Made by a program: the position numbers and the translations under genes. The notes beneath the pieces were generated by a model. That model was not told the DNA's origin and made no database searches. It saw only the letters and a list, made by a program, of their open reading frames with translations. A stretch of 64,000 nt of DNA from Pegoplata infirma (lineage: Eukaryota > Arthropoda > Insecta > Diptera > Anthomyiidae), in NCBI GenBank assembly GCA_963921195.1, contig OY992539.1, positions 35,741,754 to 35,805,753 on the forward strand. The letters run 5' to 3'. Positions 19,660-31,952 of this stretch are shown here, in pieces. Within the stretch, counting starts at the first letter, position 1; each line of letters opens with the position of its first letter.

Positions 19660-20395
19660 TTTTTTTATTCGAAAATTCCATTTAATATTCGAAGATTCAA
19701 CATTAAATTGTTGAAATTTTAGGAATTTCAATTGATATTGTTCCACTACTAATTCTTTACGAATTTAAGTTGGAATTTTCATTTTTAAGTTTATCTTTGA
19801 ATTTTCGAATCAATTGAAATTCGAAAAATATCAACTGAAAATCAAAGATTTCAATTGAAGTAAAGTTCGAAAATGATTAAATGAAATTCGAAAAAGATTA
19901 ATTGAATTGAACAACAATAATTTAATTTTTTGAGTATGAATTATTGTTTCTCGGATTTCAATTGATACATTAACATTTCAATTGATGCACAAATTAAAAA
20001 AAAATCAATTGAATTTCTTAAGTGATCAATTGAAATTCGCAAAAGATTAATTGTAGTTAAATATCAATTGAAAATCGATAAATATCAATTTAAATCCAAA
20101 AATTCGAATATCCAATTGAAATTCGAAAATGATCTATTGAACATCAAAAAATATTAATTTAAATTCCTAAAATATAATTGTAATAAATTCGTTAAAATGA
20201 AATGATTTTTTAAAAACTGTCAATAGGAATCAAAGATTTAAATTTTCTAGAATTTTCGATTTTTAATTTTAATTAAAATCTTCGGATTTAAAATATTTTT
20301 TTCGAGTTTCAATTGTTCTTTAACGAATAACAATTGATATTTTTCGATTTTTTTTAATCTTTCACGAATTTCATTGATCCTTTCGAATTTCAAAA
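19660..20395. repeat. Degenerate CAATTGAAATTCGAAAA-type repeat field
   Basis: About 0.7 kb of variants of 'tcaattgaaattcgaaaa' and its reverse. No frame or RNA is visible. It begins shortly after the drpr 3' UTR. Confidence 0.55.
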
Positions 20396-22655
20396 AAGAC
20401 TGCTTTTAAAAGTAACTAAGTTTTTTGATAAAAAATCTACGTTTTTCTTAAAGAAACTATGCACGTTTTTTAAGAATTCTTTTTAAAAAAACTACGTTTT
20501 GTAAGAAATATTTTTAGTGTCCGACCGAATATTCGGCTTCGGCTTCGGCCAAAAAGCACTATTCGGCCACTATTCGGCTTCGGCCACAATTTTGGCGAAT
20601 ATGCCGAATACCAAATAATTGTATAATATTTGTGCTCACGTGTTGAAAAACACACTAAACTAACTTTGAATCACATTAGTAAGCCACAAAAACATTTTAC
20701 TAAGTGTTTTTGCAACTAAAAACATTTTTTTAAATATTCGGCTTCGGCTTCGGTTTGGCCGAATAGTGAAAATTTGGCCGAATATTCGGCTTCGGCTTCG
20801 GCCAAAAAAGGTGTATTCGGTCGGACACTAAATATTTTTAAATCGACTAAATTTTTAAGAATTCTTTTTTAAAAAACAACGTTTTCTAAGAAACTACGTT
20901 TTTTTTAAGGAAATTACGTTTTTTAAGAAACTACGTTTTTAAGTAACAACATTTTTAAACAACTTTGTTTTTTAAGAAACTATGTACGTTGTTTTTTTAA
21001 GAAACTAAGTTTTTTAAAACTACGTTTTTTAAGAAACAGTTTTTTTCTAAACTACGTTTTTAATGCTTTTTAAGAAACTACGTTTTTTAAAAAAACTAAA
21101 TTTTTTAAGAAACTACGTTTTTTAAAAGACTGCGTTTTTATGAAAATACGTTTTTTTTAAGAAACTAAGTTTTTTAAAATTACGTTTTTTAAAAACTACG
21201 TTTTTTAAGAAACTGTTTTTTTCTAAACTACGTTTTTAAAGTTTTTTAAGAAACTACGTTTTTTAAAAAACTACATTTTTTAATAAACTACGTTTTTTAA
21301 TAAACTAAGTTTTTTAATAAACTACGTTTTTTAAGAAACTACGTTTTTTAAGAAACTACGTTTTTTAAGAAACTACGTTTTTTAAGAAACTACGTTTTTT
21401 AAGAAACTACGTTTTTTAAGAAACTACGTTTTTTAAGAAACTACGTTTTTTAAGAAACTACGTTTTTTAAGAAACTACGTTTTTTAAGAAACTACGTTTT
21501 TTAAGAAACTACGATTTTTAAGAAACTACGTTTTTTAAGAAACTACGGTTTTTAAGAAACTAAGTTTTTAAAGAAACTACGTTTTCTACGAAACTATGTT
21601 TTTTTTAAGAAACTATGTTTTTTTAAGAAACTACGTTTTTTAAGAAATTTCATTTTTGAGAAACTACGTTTTTTAAGAAACTTTGTTTTTTAAGAAACTA
21701 CGTTTTTTAAGAAATTACGTTTTTATAGAAACTACTTTTTTTAAGAAACTAACTTTCTAAAGAAACTACGTTTTTTAAAAAACTTTAAGACGTTTTTGAA
21801 GAAATTACTTTTTTTGAAAAAATATTTGTTAAAGAAACTACGTTTTTTAAGAAATTACGTTGTTTTAAGAAATTACGTTGTTTTAAGAAATTACGTTTTT
21901 TAAAAAATTACGTTTTTTAAGAAACTACGTTTTTTAAGAAGCTACGTTTTTTAAGAAGCTACGTTTTTTAAGAGTCTACGTTTTTTAAGAAACTACGTTT
22001 TTTAAGAAACTACGTTTTTTAAGAAACTACGTTTTTTAAGAAACCACATTTTTAAGAAACTACGGTTTTAATTAAAGAAACTACATTAAAAAAAAAAAAA
22101 ACGTTTTCAAAGAAACTACGTTTTAAAAGATACTACGTTTTTAAAAGAACTTCTTTTTAAAGAAACTACGTTTTTAAAGAAAATACGTTTTTAAAGAAAC
22201 TACGTTTTTAAAGAAACTACGTTTTTTAAGAAACTTTGTTTTTTAAGAAACTTGTTTTTTTAGAAACTACGTTTTATAAGATAATAGGTTTTTGAAGAAA
22301 CTACGTTTTTTTAAGAAACTACGTTTTTTAAGAAACTACATTTTTTTAAGAAACTACGTTTTTTTAAGAAACTACTTTTTTTAGAAATAACGTTTTTAAA
22401 GAAACTACGTTTTTTAAGAAACTTGGTTTTTTAAGAAACTACGTTTTTTAAGAAACTACATTTTTAAGAAACTACGTTTTTTAAGAAACTACGTTTGTTT
22501 CGAAACTACGTTTGTTACGAAACTACGTTCTTAAGAAACTAGGCTTTTTAAAAAAATACGTTTTTTAAGAAACTACGTTTTTTAAGATACTACGTTTTAA
22601 AAAAAAAAACTACGTTCTTTAAGAAACTAGGTTTTTAAAGAAACTACTATAAAAT
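20396..22655. repeat. 17-bp minisatellite, 3' flanking array
   Basis: The same unit as in the drpr intron (AAGAAACTACGTTTTTT). It runs from about 20396, is split by a MITE at 20515-20830, and continues to about 22655. The stretch at about 21315-21510 is a run of nearly perfect 17-bp units, the most recently homogenised part. Confidence 0.88.
20515..20830. mobile_element. hAT-like MITE, TAGTGTCCGACCGAATA ends, 8-bp duplication AATATTTT
   Basis: TAGTGTCCGACCGAATATTC at the left and GAATA...CGGTCGGACACTA at the right. AATATTTT is duplicated at 20507-20514 and 20831-20838. 316 bp. The interior is rich in CGGCTTCGG. No coding content. Confidence 0.85.
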
Positions 22656-22884
22656 CTTGGAATTTCAAATAGAATCTTCGAAATTCAATTGATCTTTTAC
22701 AAAATTTGAAAATAGTGTAATAAATATTTTTATATAACAGTTTGAATTACTAAAATTTTACTGATCTTTTATATTTAAATTTAGTAAATTTATGATTTTT
22801 AAATTTACTTTTTAATTTTTAAATGTATTTAAATAGTTTTTTCTATTTATTAAATATATTTTGTATTGTATTTCTACTTACCTA

Positions 22885-23539
22885 CCCTGCAAACAATAGG
22901 GCGATATATCGCCGAAAAGATATTGCGGCGATACGGAAATTTATCATTTCTATAAAAAATCAAAGTAGTATTTTTATTATATCGCCGTTTTCTCATACGA
23001 ACGATATTTCGGCGATAAACAAAAAAAAAAATTGAAAATTTGTATTTCTTTGTCAATTTAAAATAAAATAATTTATCAAGCACAACAAGAAATCTTTAAA
23101 AGAATATAAATTTGGCCGAAAAACACAAATATGCGTTCAAAGATAAAATAAAAAATTCAGCGAATTTTGCAGATATATTTTTCGGGTGAATGCAAATGTT
23201 TTTAGTCCTGTTAACATGACCAAAATATGAATGAAAAAAATAATGTATATTTTCAGCTTCAGGGAATCGATATAGCTGTATTGCCGGTTTATCATTTTGG
23301 TGATATTCCGGCGATACATACAAATCTATTATTTTTCGTTTATACAATTATCTGGCGATAATTGCTCTTTTATCGCCAAGACGAATCGTTTTCTTATCGC
23401 CGGGATGTATTGCCGTCGGGTAACAGTTTCTCCCGAAAGGTGTATCGCCGGCGATACGAATTCGATAATTGCCGCAATAACATTTATCGTATCGGCAATA
23501 CAACCGACGAATCGATGTCGTATCGTTTTGTTTGCAGGG
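22885..23539 (+). mobile_element. CCCTGCAAAC element, copy 1, TA duplication
   Basis: CCCTGCAAACAA at the left, TTGTTTGCAGGG at the right, flanked by TA. 655 bp, dense in TATCGCCG/CGGCGATA motifs at both ends. It has no transposase. Reading frames on both strands here are motif shadows. A near-identical reversed copy is at 35420-36075. Confidence 0.85.
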
Positions 23540-24604
23540 TACATACATATTTATATAAACAATAGGGTGTCCCAACTATTTTAACTTTCACTAATTGCGC
23601 TGGAATACTGGCCAAACGACGCCATTTATGAAAAAATGTTGTAAAATTTCAATTTTTTATAAATGAGCTCCCTCAAAACCCATCATTTGTCTGACATTCC
23701 TTTAAGAAATTTGAATGTTAAAAAAAAATAAATTAGGACACCCCCATAAACAATTTTGTATATGCACTGTCATTAATTTATATTTATACATTTTACATTA
23801 TTTTTTATAAATTTTTTTATTTTGTATTATTTGTAAAAAAATAATTATGTTCAGGATATTTAGTATTCTCTAGATTTTTATATATATTAGGGTATTTGTA
23901 AGTTTTTATATATATTTAAAATCTATTTTTAGATAAATGTTATTTTTATTCCTGCTTTAATTATTTTGTTTGCTCATTATTGTTTTTATATATTCAATAT
24001 ATTATTATTTTTTTTTATCATTATAAATTTTTTGTATATTTTTATTAATTGTTTTTAATTTTCAAAATTTTTTTAATAGCTTTAAATAAAAAAATATATT
24101 TATAAAACATAATTTTAATTGTGTAATAATAATGTATGTACCTACTTCCTCTTCCCCACACCTTAACATATAGTACATGCATATTATCAGATCTAAAGAT
24201 CATCGAATAAATCTTGTTAGTAATAAGTATGAGTGAGAAAATTATGGATAAAGATATATAAAATTATTTCAAATAATATTTAAATTATAAAAAAAATTAA
24301 AAAGAGTTTGTTTAAACTCAAAGAAGCATTTGAATTTATAAAGAAAAATAAATCCTCATTTTGATAAAAAAAAAATAATTTAACATCTTTTTTTTTTTAA
24401 TTTTTTTTTTTTTTCAAAATATTTCAGTTTTTAATAAAGAGTTATAACCCCTTAATTTAACCGACGTGTTGGCCTTTGCCTCCTCCAAATTGAATGAAAT
24501 TCGGTACTGGGTTTCACTTTAACAAAACATAATTATTATTTGAGGCTTCTGGTCATTCTAGTGTTATGAGATATGGGGTCCTGCAAATTTTTAAAATCGT
24601 ATAT
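23540..24604. other. AT-rich intergenic stretch
   Basis: Very AT-rich sequence with no supported gene. GGTGTCC near 23570 and GGACACC near 23739 may be the ends of a small degenerate element. Confidence 0.5.
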
Positions 24605-26840
24605 GGGCAAGGCCACGAAAAATGAAACCACATAGATTTTTTTTTCTGTCACAAAGCCCAAAATATGTTTTACATTTCAAATGTCAAATATGTATAGAAT
24701 ATGGCATCACTGTATGCCAGTCCAAAATGTGTGTCTGCTTTGACATTTTACATTCTTTTCATAAGTGGCACGTGCAAGGCGTAGTTGGAAAATATATCAA
24801 TGTCGGCGAAAAAGGTAAATTTTGTTGTTATTTTATTGTGCTTTAGACAGATGATTACTTTTTTTGGATAGAATATAAATCAAACTATTGATGAGCAAGC
24901 AAATTTGTGTACAAATCTTGGCTTTTGGACCAATTAGGGCTTAAAGTTATCAGCCGCAAATAAATGGTGACGTTACTGACAAATTTTTATAAAATGTTTT
25001 TTTATGCATTAACTAATTAGAAAAGAGGTTGGATGAGCTGATTTTTTTTTTAGTATTTTTGAAGTACTTTCATAATCAATGCTTAAATGAAGCATTATTT
25101 GCATATAGCAGGGTATTTTTGCAAAATAAGATTGTGTGACGTTACTGACGATTTTTTTTTATTTTTGTTTTTTTACTTTTTTGCTTAATAATTTGGTATT
25201 AAATTGCTAGACTCGGATTTCTGGTGCACAAAGAGACAAGCGTTATGTTGAAAAGCTAACAGAAAGCAACAAATACGACGAATACAAAAAGAACAAGTAG
25301 AAAAGATAAATTCGACTTTGCCGAATCCATGAATACCCTCCACAATGCTTTTTTTAAAGGATAGTACATTTTAACGTGAAAAAATTAACAATTTTGATTA
25401 GAAATATTTTATTTTGAGTAAAAACCTCTTTTTTTGTCATTAAAAAAAAAAAAATTACTAATTTTTGTTTTGAGTTTAAACTTTTTTTTGAGTGTAATGT
25501 TTTTTTACTGTAAAAATATTTCTGAGTGAATGCACGTACGTATGTACTAGTGTTTGGGGTCCGGGAATTGCCGGGTCGGATTTCCCGGGAATTCCCGGGA
25601 AAAGACTGACGGGAATTCCCGGGAATTTTTTTGATTTTTCCCGGGAAATCCGGGAATTTTATATAATAAACCATTTTACATAAAAAATGTTTTTTTTATT
25701 AAATTTTTAATATCTTTTTTACATACAGGTATAATTACATTTGCTATTTTTTGTATTTTTTCTATTTGGAAGAACAGTGCAAATATATATTCATAGGAAA
25801 ACTGACCAAGTGTAAAAAGTATGGCAATATCATGAAAAAAATTAAAAAGTCAAAAAATGTACGTCGGGTAATGATAATTTTGCTAAGACTGTCAAAAAAT
25901 ACAAAAATTTTAAATCAATTTACATTTCCAAAACAAATATTTAAAATGCTGCCAACTATATTAGTTCTTGCACGAATAACGTTATTTTAAGTTTTTTTGC
26001 GATTTTTAGCTATTTTTTGCGATTTTTTGGGAAAAAAAGCTGCAATATTTTTTTTGTTTTTTTTTTTATGTATTTCAGGATTTTTAACTTTTATTTTTTG
26101 ATTTGTTATGTTTTAATTAATTCTTTATCTGTAATAAAACTGTTTTTAATAAAAAGTTGGTCAAATTTTAATGTTTTTTATGATTTATATTAATAAAGAA
26201 AATTTCCCGGGATTCCCGGGAATCCCGGGAAATAAATTATTTTTTTCCCGTTTCCCGGGAAATTGAAAAGTCCGGGAATTCCCAAACACTAGTATGTACA
26301 CAAAATTAACATTTTTGTAAAAAAAAATTTAACTTTTTTTGAGTGTATAATTTTTTTTGAGTGTAAAATTTTTTCGAGTGTAAAATTTTTTCCAGGGTTG
26401 CATCTTAAAACCCCTCTACTATGATTTTTTCGCCGTGTAGGGTCCCTCTATTAACCCAAGAAAAAAAGACCCGAAAATCGTAACGAAATTCGTACGTGTG
26501 ACGTTACTGACATTTTGCGTCACGTTACTGACACTGCTTTTATGTCATTTACTTGATTAAAACATAAAAAATTAAGCTCACCTTTTTCAATTCGCTCATT
26601 TTTACACAAACGTTCAGTTACCTCCAAACACATTCCAAAATCCGGTGACGTTACTGACAGCTTAAAATGGTCATAACTTCACAACAAAACGAGATACAGC
26701 AAAATTGTCTGCGTATGAAACAACAGTTATGACGATAACTTTCATATGCCGCTCTCAAGTTGGGAGAAATAATTGTATTTTATAAACATATTGACCAAAA
26801 TATGTAAACGAGCGTGACGTTACTGACGGTGGCCTTGCCC
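24605..26840. mobile_element. Element with GGGCAAGGCCAC ends and six GTGACGTTACTGAC repeats
   Basis: GGGCAAGGCCAC at 24605 and its inverse GTGGCCTTGCCC ending at 26840, with ATAT on both sides. GACGTTACTGAC-type motifs at 24967, 25136, 26498, 26519 (TCACGTTACTGAC), 26645 and 26814 all point the same way. It hosts a hAT-like insertion at 25548-26291. No transposase was recognised, and the superfamily is unknown. Confidence 0.6.
25548..26291. mobile_element. Nested hAT-like MITE, TAGTGTTTGGG ends, 8-bp duplication GTATGTAC
   Basis: TAGTGTTTGGGGTCCGGGAA at the left, TTCCCAAACACTA at the right. GTATGTAC is duplicated at 25540-25547 and 26292-26299. Both ends carry many CCCGGGAATTCCCGGG palindromes. 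744 bp, no supported coding. Confidence 0.85.
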
Positions 26841-26996
26841 ATATATGTATTTGACCAAAATGTTTTTACATAAATGATGTTATATTAAAAAGTACTCAAG
26901 ATACCAATCTCGTTCTGTTTGAAAATAATAGGTAATGAAACCGTTTATTAATTCAATTTAAAAATTTATTGAATATGATTTTTGTTAAAATTTTTG

Positions 26997-29050
26997 CAGC
27001 AACCAAAATCGGAATGGGATGAAACCAAAACCCTTAAGGTTTTTTTTTTTTCGTTTAGTGTGAAATTCTTTTTTACACGGATTTGGAGTTGGTGAATTAC
27101 ACTACTGAACATTTAAAAATAATCTTGATGCGACTGCGAAGGGACTTTACTTAGTTAATTGCAATTGTTCTAGTGATCACAAATCTGGTCTCCAAACTTT
27201 TCACATCAGGTTTTTGAAAAAATTGAGTTCAAAGTTCAGAAAAATAGCCGTTTTGGTAATTTTTTTCAACTAATAGCGAATGATTCCGATGTGATAGCGA
27301 CCTAAAAATTTGTCGTGGGTATTGCTTAAACATTGATCTTAAGGATGTTGAACTAATTTGGTTAGTCGCCTTAACCCTTACACTCAAAAAATTATGTTAC
27401 TAAAATCAACTGAAAATGTCAGTTAAAATAACTACTTTGTAAGTTGTTTTGGGGTCAACTACTTTTTCAGTTAAATCAACTAACAATGTCAGTTATTTTA
27501 ACTGACAAAAAACAACTGACTTATGTAGTAAAAACTACTAACATTTGTAGTCAAAACAACTAAAATGTAGTAAAAATAAAATAATCAATATATAATTTTT
27601 TTTTTCAAAAAATTTTTCAGAAAAAAAATTGAAGATTTTTTCCAAGTTTTTTTTTTTTTTTTTTTTTTTGAAAAGTTGTGAAAAATAAAAAAAACTAAAA
27701 TTTATTTTTATTTTTTGAAAAAATACTTAAAAATTTTTTCAGAGATAAAAAAAATAAAATTAACTACTTTAAATTACTGTTACTACAGCACAGTACTTTT
27801 TTGTTAGTTGTTCAAAAAAACTATTTAAAATAACTAACAGAAATAGTTGTTTGATATTTTTCAAACAAAAACAACTGACTTTGTAGTTGAAAACAACTAA
27901 CTACTGTAAAATATATAAACAACTTACATGTAGTAACTTACATAATTTTCTGAGTGTATGGCACCAATTGTCTTTCAATGATGTCATATTCCCCAAAAAC
28001 GATTTTTTCCGCTACAAATCATATGAAAAAAAAAACTTTATGCGAATGGAACACTACCTTATACACATGATTACAATTATTCTACTGGTCACAAATCCGG
28101 TCTCCATTATATCAGATTTTTGAGAAATTTAAAATTCAGAAAAAATCACATTTTCAGACATATTTGACAAGTCATAACGGATGATCCCGATGTGCTGACG
28201 ACTTAAAAAAAGTCAAGGGTAAAGCTCAAATATTGCTCTTTAGGATGTATAACTCATTTGATCAGTCACTTTAACCAATTGTCTTCAACTTCAAATAAGA
28301 TCTTTTCAGCCAAAAACCTTTTTTTGTGATAAGACATCCTTGATAGACAATTGGTGCCCAAAGGGTTAAGGCGACTGACCAAATGAGTTCTGCATCTTAA
28401 AGAAAAATGTTTAAGCTTCACTCTCGACTTATTTTGAAGTCGCCATCACATCGGATTCAGCAGCTAAGTATGAGTTTCCAAAATTGCCCAAAACGGCGAT
28501 TTTTTTTAACTTCGACCTCAATTTTTTTTCAAAAATCTGATCTAATGGAAAAGTTTGGATACCGGATTTTTGAGCAGCAGAAATATTGTCATCAAGTGTT
28601 TAAGTGTTCCAGTCGCATTTGCGATGTTTGGTAGTGTTATAATTACTTGAAAACTGTATAAGTGGCGAATACTTAATTTGGAATTGCTTTTAAATAACAA
28701 TCACACGCTACGGTGCACAGTGGTTTATTATTAATAATTCGGCCATTCATTAAGTACTCGACCGATTGCAGCGAAATTCATACCGGTTATAGCTAACGTA
28801 ATTTCGAGTTCAAGTTTGAAAGCTGGACCCCACATGTCCAATAAGGACACCACCAGGGGCCCCTAAGTAGGATATATTTAGTAATCAAAAACTTTAAATG
28901 CTTTCAAATCACCAACTCTAAATGCGTGTAAAAAAATCTATCACTTAAATAAAAAAGGAACCTTGAGTGTTTTTCTCTGGAAAATGCCAACTTTCATTTG
29001 CTTTTCGTTTCATCTCATTCCGATACGGAAAGTTCGATTTTGTTACACTG
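26997..29050. mobile_element. Long relative of the 9561 MITE (CCAAAATCGGAATG ends)
   Basis: The left end CAGCAACCAAAATCGGAATG and the right end CTCATTCCGATACGGAAAG...ACACTG match the 9561-10065 element. The interior is longer, with GGCGACTGACCAAATGAG and CACCAATTGTC blocks in both orientations, and hosts the CACTCA element at 27381-27956. Its left terminus is eroded and no clean duplication is seen. Confidence 0.55.
27381..27956 (+). mobile_element. CACTCA element, copy 1, TA duplication
   Basis: CACTCAAAAAATTATGTTAC at the left, ACATAATTTTCTGAGTG at the right, TA flanking. The interior has recurring ACTAACA/GTAGTT words (GTTGTTTTGGGGTCAACTAC). 576 bp, non-coding, Tc1/mariner-like. Confidence 0.8.
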
Positions 29051-29197
29051 TGTTATTTAGTCACGGTTTCCTCTGGGTTCTATTACCAATTTTAAAAGTT
29101 ATAAAAAATCACGGAATTTATAAAATATCAAATTTTAAACAAAAATTAGCTAAATTAAACTTTTTTGAAATCTTATAAAATATTGGCACATCCTCTA

Positions 29198-29945
29198 CAC
29201 TCAAAAAAATACGTTAGTAGATTTACTAATTTTTTTTGCTAACGCTAGTTAGCTAACTTTTAGCAAATTTTTAGTTGAGATTAGCATGTCAGCAAAAAAT
29301 TCTTGTAAACTTCATTTAGCACATTAGCAATTTTAAACAAACTTTGAACTAATTTCTTTTGCTAAATTTGAAATTGAGTTGACTACATTTTTACAAGATT
29401 TTTTGCTAATATTAGCAAAATAAATGGTAAATTTTTTTTTATTTTCAGAAAACTTAAAATGGCGCTATCTCGGAAACTAAGCCAGATAGAGCAAAATGGA
29501 GACCATTTTTGGTTCTTAGAATCTCCATAGTATCGCCGGTCCTCTTCACATTTGTGGACCCTAATGGGCCCTAACTTTGGATCCAAAAATGTTAGCATTC
29601 CCGAAAATTTTAAAATGCACATATCTCGGTAAATATTGCCGACACAACAAAAAGACCCCAAAGGTCCCCTATAATCACGTATCTCAAAAACTAAGCAAGG
29701 TAGAGCGAAACGGACACAAATTTTGGATCAAAAACTATGACGATTTTTAAGGAACCCAACTAGGTCAAGGCCCATTGGGTCCTCAGATGTGTATGAACTA
29801 AGTTCAAAAAAAAAAATTTAGTTAACTTATTATTGGCAAAACATTTTTGCTAACTTTAGCAAAAAAATTGTGGGTTCAAAATCAGCAAATTTTCTTGTAG
29901 GTTTACAAGCTTTTTTTGCTAACATTACAGTTTTTTTTTTGAGTG
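29198..29945. mobile_element. Second CACTCA-type element, TA duplication
   Basis: CACTCAAAAAAATACGTTAG at the left and TTTTTTTTGAGTG at the right, flanked by TA. 748 bp. The interior differs from copy 1 (TTAGCAAA-rich, with blocks such as ATGGCGCTATCTCGGAAACT), so it is a related subfamily. Confidence 0.65.
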
Positions 29946-30366
29946 TAAAATTAATAAGTAGCAAGTGAAAAATTTAAATTCGACTTGGTCGAATCCCAAA
30001 AATATCCTCCACAATGCTTAAAACATTTTGAATTCAAATTAATTTGAGTGAAAAAACATTTTTAAAGTGATTTTAATTTTTTAGCGCATAAGAAAAAAAT
30101 TGTTTAAATATTTTGACTATAAAAATTTTCCAATTTTTGGCCTCTTAGAATCAGCAATCTATTTCTCTGTAATTCAAAAATAATCTGCTAAAAATATGTT
30201 CAAAAATATATTGAAATTCAGCAAACAGAATCAGTAAATACGCAGTAAAATTTCTGTTATTTTGTAAAACTGAATGACAGAGATTTTAGTAAAAATATAA
30301 ATTTTAGCAAAAAAAATCTGCTATGTATTTTGAACTCCTGAATTGGATTCCCGGTGTTCTGGCAAT

Positions 30367-30796
30367 CTTACAAGGATATCCGCATAGTGAACCTAACTGA
30401 TTTTTTTGAAATTGATAAACAAGATAGAGAAAACAATCTAACTTTTCAAGCAGCCTTATTAGGGTTTTTCTATGATTTTTCGATAACTCCACACAAAAAT
30501 TGTGTATTTATCGAAATTCTAGTAGAAAAAATCTTGGGGGGTAATTATGTAACATGATACTTGTCAAATCGTATCGTTAGCTCATTATTCTATTACCATA
30601 TAGTGTAATTTTTTTGGTAATAGAATAATGAGCTAACGACGATGATTAACGATTATCAAGTTACATAATTAGCCCCCTGATAAAGTTGCTTGAAAAGTTC
30701 AAAAACAAGCAAGTATAGGCATATATTGTTTTCTCTATCTTGTATGTAAATTTTAAAGAAATCAGGTAGGCTCACTATGCGGAAATCTTTGTAAAA
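30367..30796. mobile_element. Hairpin element with ~200-bp arms
   Basis: Left arm TTACAAGGATATCCGCATAG... and right arm ...CTATGCGGAAATCTTTGTAA pair, as do TAGCTCATTATTCTATTACC and its inverse around a short loop near 30600-30615. No coding. The target duplication is not clear. Confidence 0.65.
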
Positions 30797-30940
30797 GGAT
30801 GAAAACTAGACCCACTAATAAAAATTAGTGGGTCAAGTTTCTGGGTCAGAACCATATTTTGTAATTACAAATCATACTAGTTTTACCTAACCAAGAACTG
30901 ATAACAATGATTTTGACTTGTTGTAGCGAAACAGACCAAA

Positions 30941-31001
30941 GCCTGTGGTGGGAATCGAACCTACGACCTCTACACTCATATGCTAGCACGCTACCACAGA
31001 C
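30941..31001 (-). repeat. tRNA-like / SINE-head sequence
   Basis: On the minus strand, GTCTGTG and CACAGGC form a 7-bp acceptor-like stem around a B-box GGTTCGATTCC and an A-box-like TAGCGTGCTAGCA. The span is only 61 nt, the D and anticodon arms do not fold normally, and no T-run follows. It is best read as a tRNA pseudogene or tRNA-derived SINE head. Confidence 0.45.
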
Positions 31002-31347
31002 TAATACAGACTTGATATAAGTGACAGGTGTCAAAAAAGTAGTCTTTTATCGTATGGTTTATTTTTTCAAATTATTCTACAAATTAGGTTAGAAATAGAA
31101 AGCTAATAAATATAACGCATTATTAGAAAAATAGATGCCAGACTGGTTTTTATTGTTTTAGTCTCCCCTAATTAGTAGAAATTGTTGCCATGCTAGTAGA
31201 GTTGTCAAAACCGGTTTCCGAATTATTCGAAAAACCGGTTTTTTCGCTTTTTCCCGGTTTTTCCAAGCCGGTTTTTTAAAACCGGTTGTTTTCTAGATAT
31301 TCGAAAAACCGGTTTTTTTGTGTCGAATTATTCGACATTTTCGAATA

Positions 31348-31952
31348 CACCAATACCCCGGTTTGCGTCGTTAATTGGGACCGGAGAAACGCGACGCAAA
31401 CCGAAACGACGCAAACCGAAGCACGATTTTCCATACATTTGTATTGATTTTCATTTAATTGGTTCCGAGATTCATAATTTTAGCAGAAAAATTAGATTTT
31501 TCAATAAAAAATGCAATTATTTTTGTATTTTTTATTTTTTTAAACAGTTTTAATTAAAATAAAAATATAACAATTCATGAGAAAAACGTAAAAAACATAA
31601 CAAAAACATAAAAATAAAAAATTCATAGTATAAAAGCAAGTATAAAAGCAAGTATAAAAGCAAGCTTTGTATAAACATTTTCATATTAACGACGCAAATC
31701 GAAGCACTAACGACGCAACTTCGAAGTCATGTTACGCAAACTGAAAATAAACGGGAAATCCCCTTTTTTTGTTTTAGCTTTGTACACACATTTTTATATC
31801 AACGACGCAAATCGAAGCACTGGCGACGCAACTTCGAAGCCATGCGACGCAAACTGAAACCAAAACGACGCAACTTCGAAATCACAGAAATTTGAAAACG
31901 ACGCAACTTCGAAACGACGCAAACCGAAGCGACGCAAACCGGGGTATTGGTG
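31348..31952. mobile_element. Nested MITE, CACCAATACCCCGG ends, TA duplication
   Basis: CACCAATACCCCGGTTTGCG at the left and CGCAAACCGGGGTATTGGTG at the right, flanked by TA. 605 bp. ACGACGCAAACCGAAGC-type motifs repeat throughout both halves. Non-coding. Confidence 0.85.

Noticed and set aside
20396..22655. CRISPR array
   Set aside because: Units are contiguous 17-bp repeats without unique spacers in a eukaryotic sequence.
30941..31001. Functional tRNA gene
   Set aside because: Only 61 nt, no proper D or anticodon arm, no Pol III terminator directly after it.
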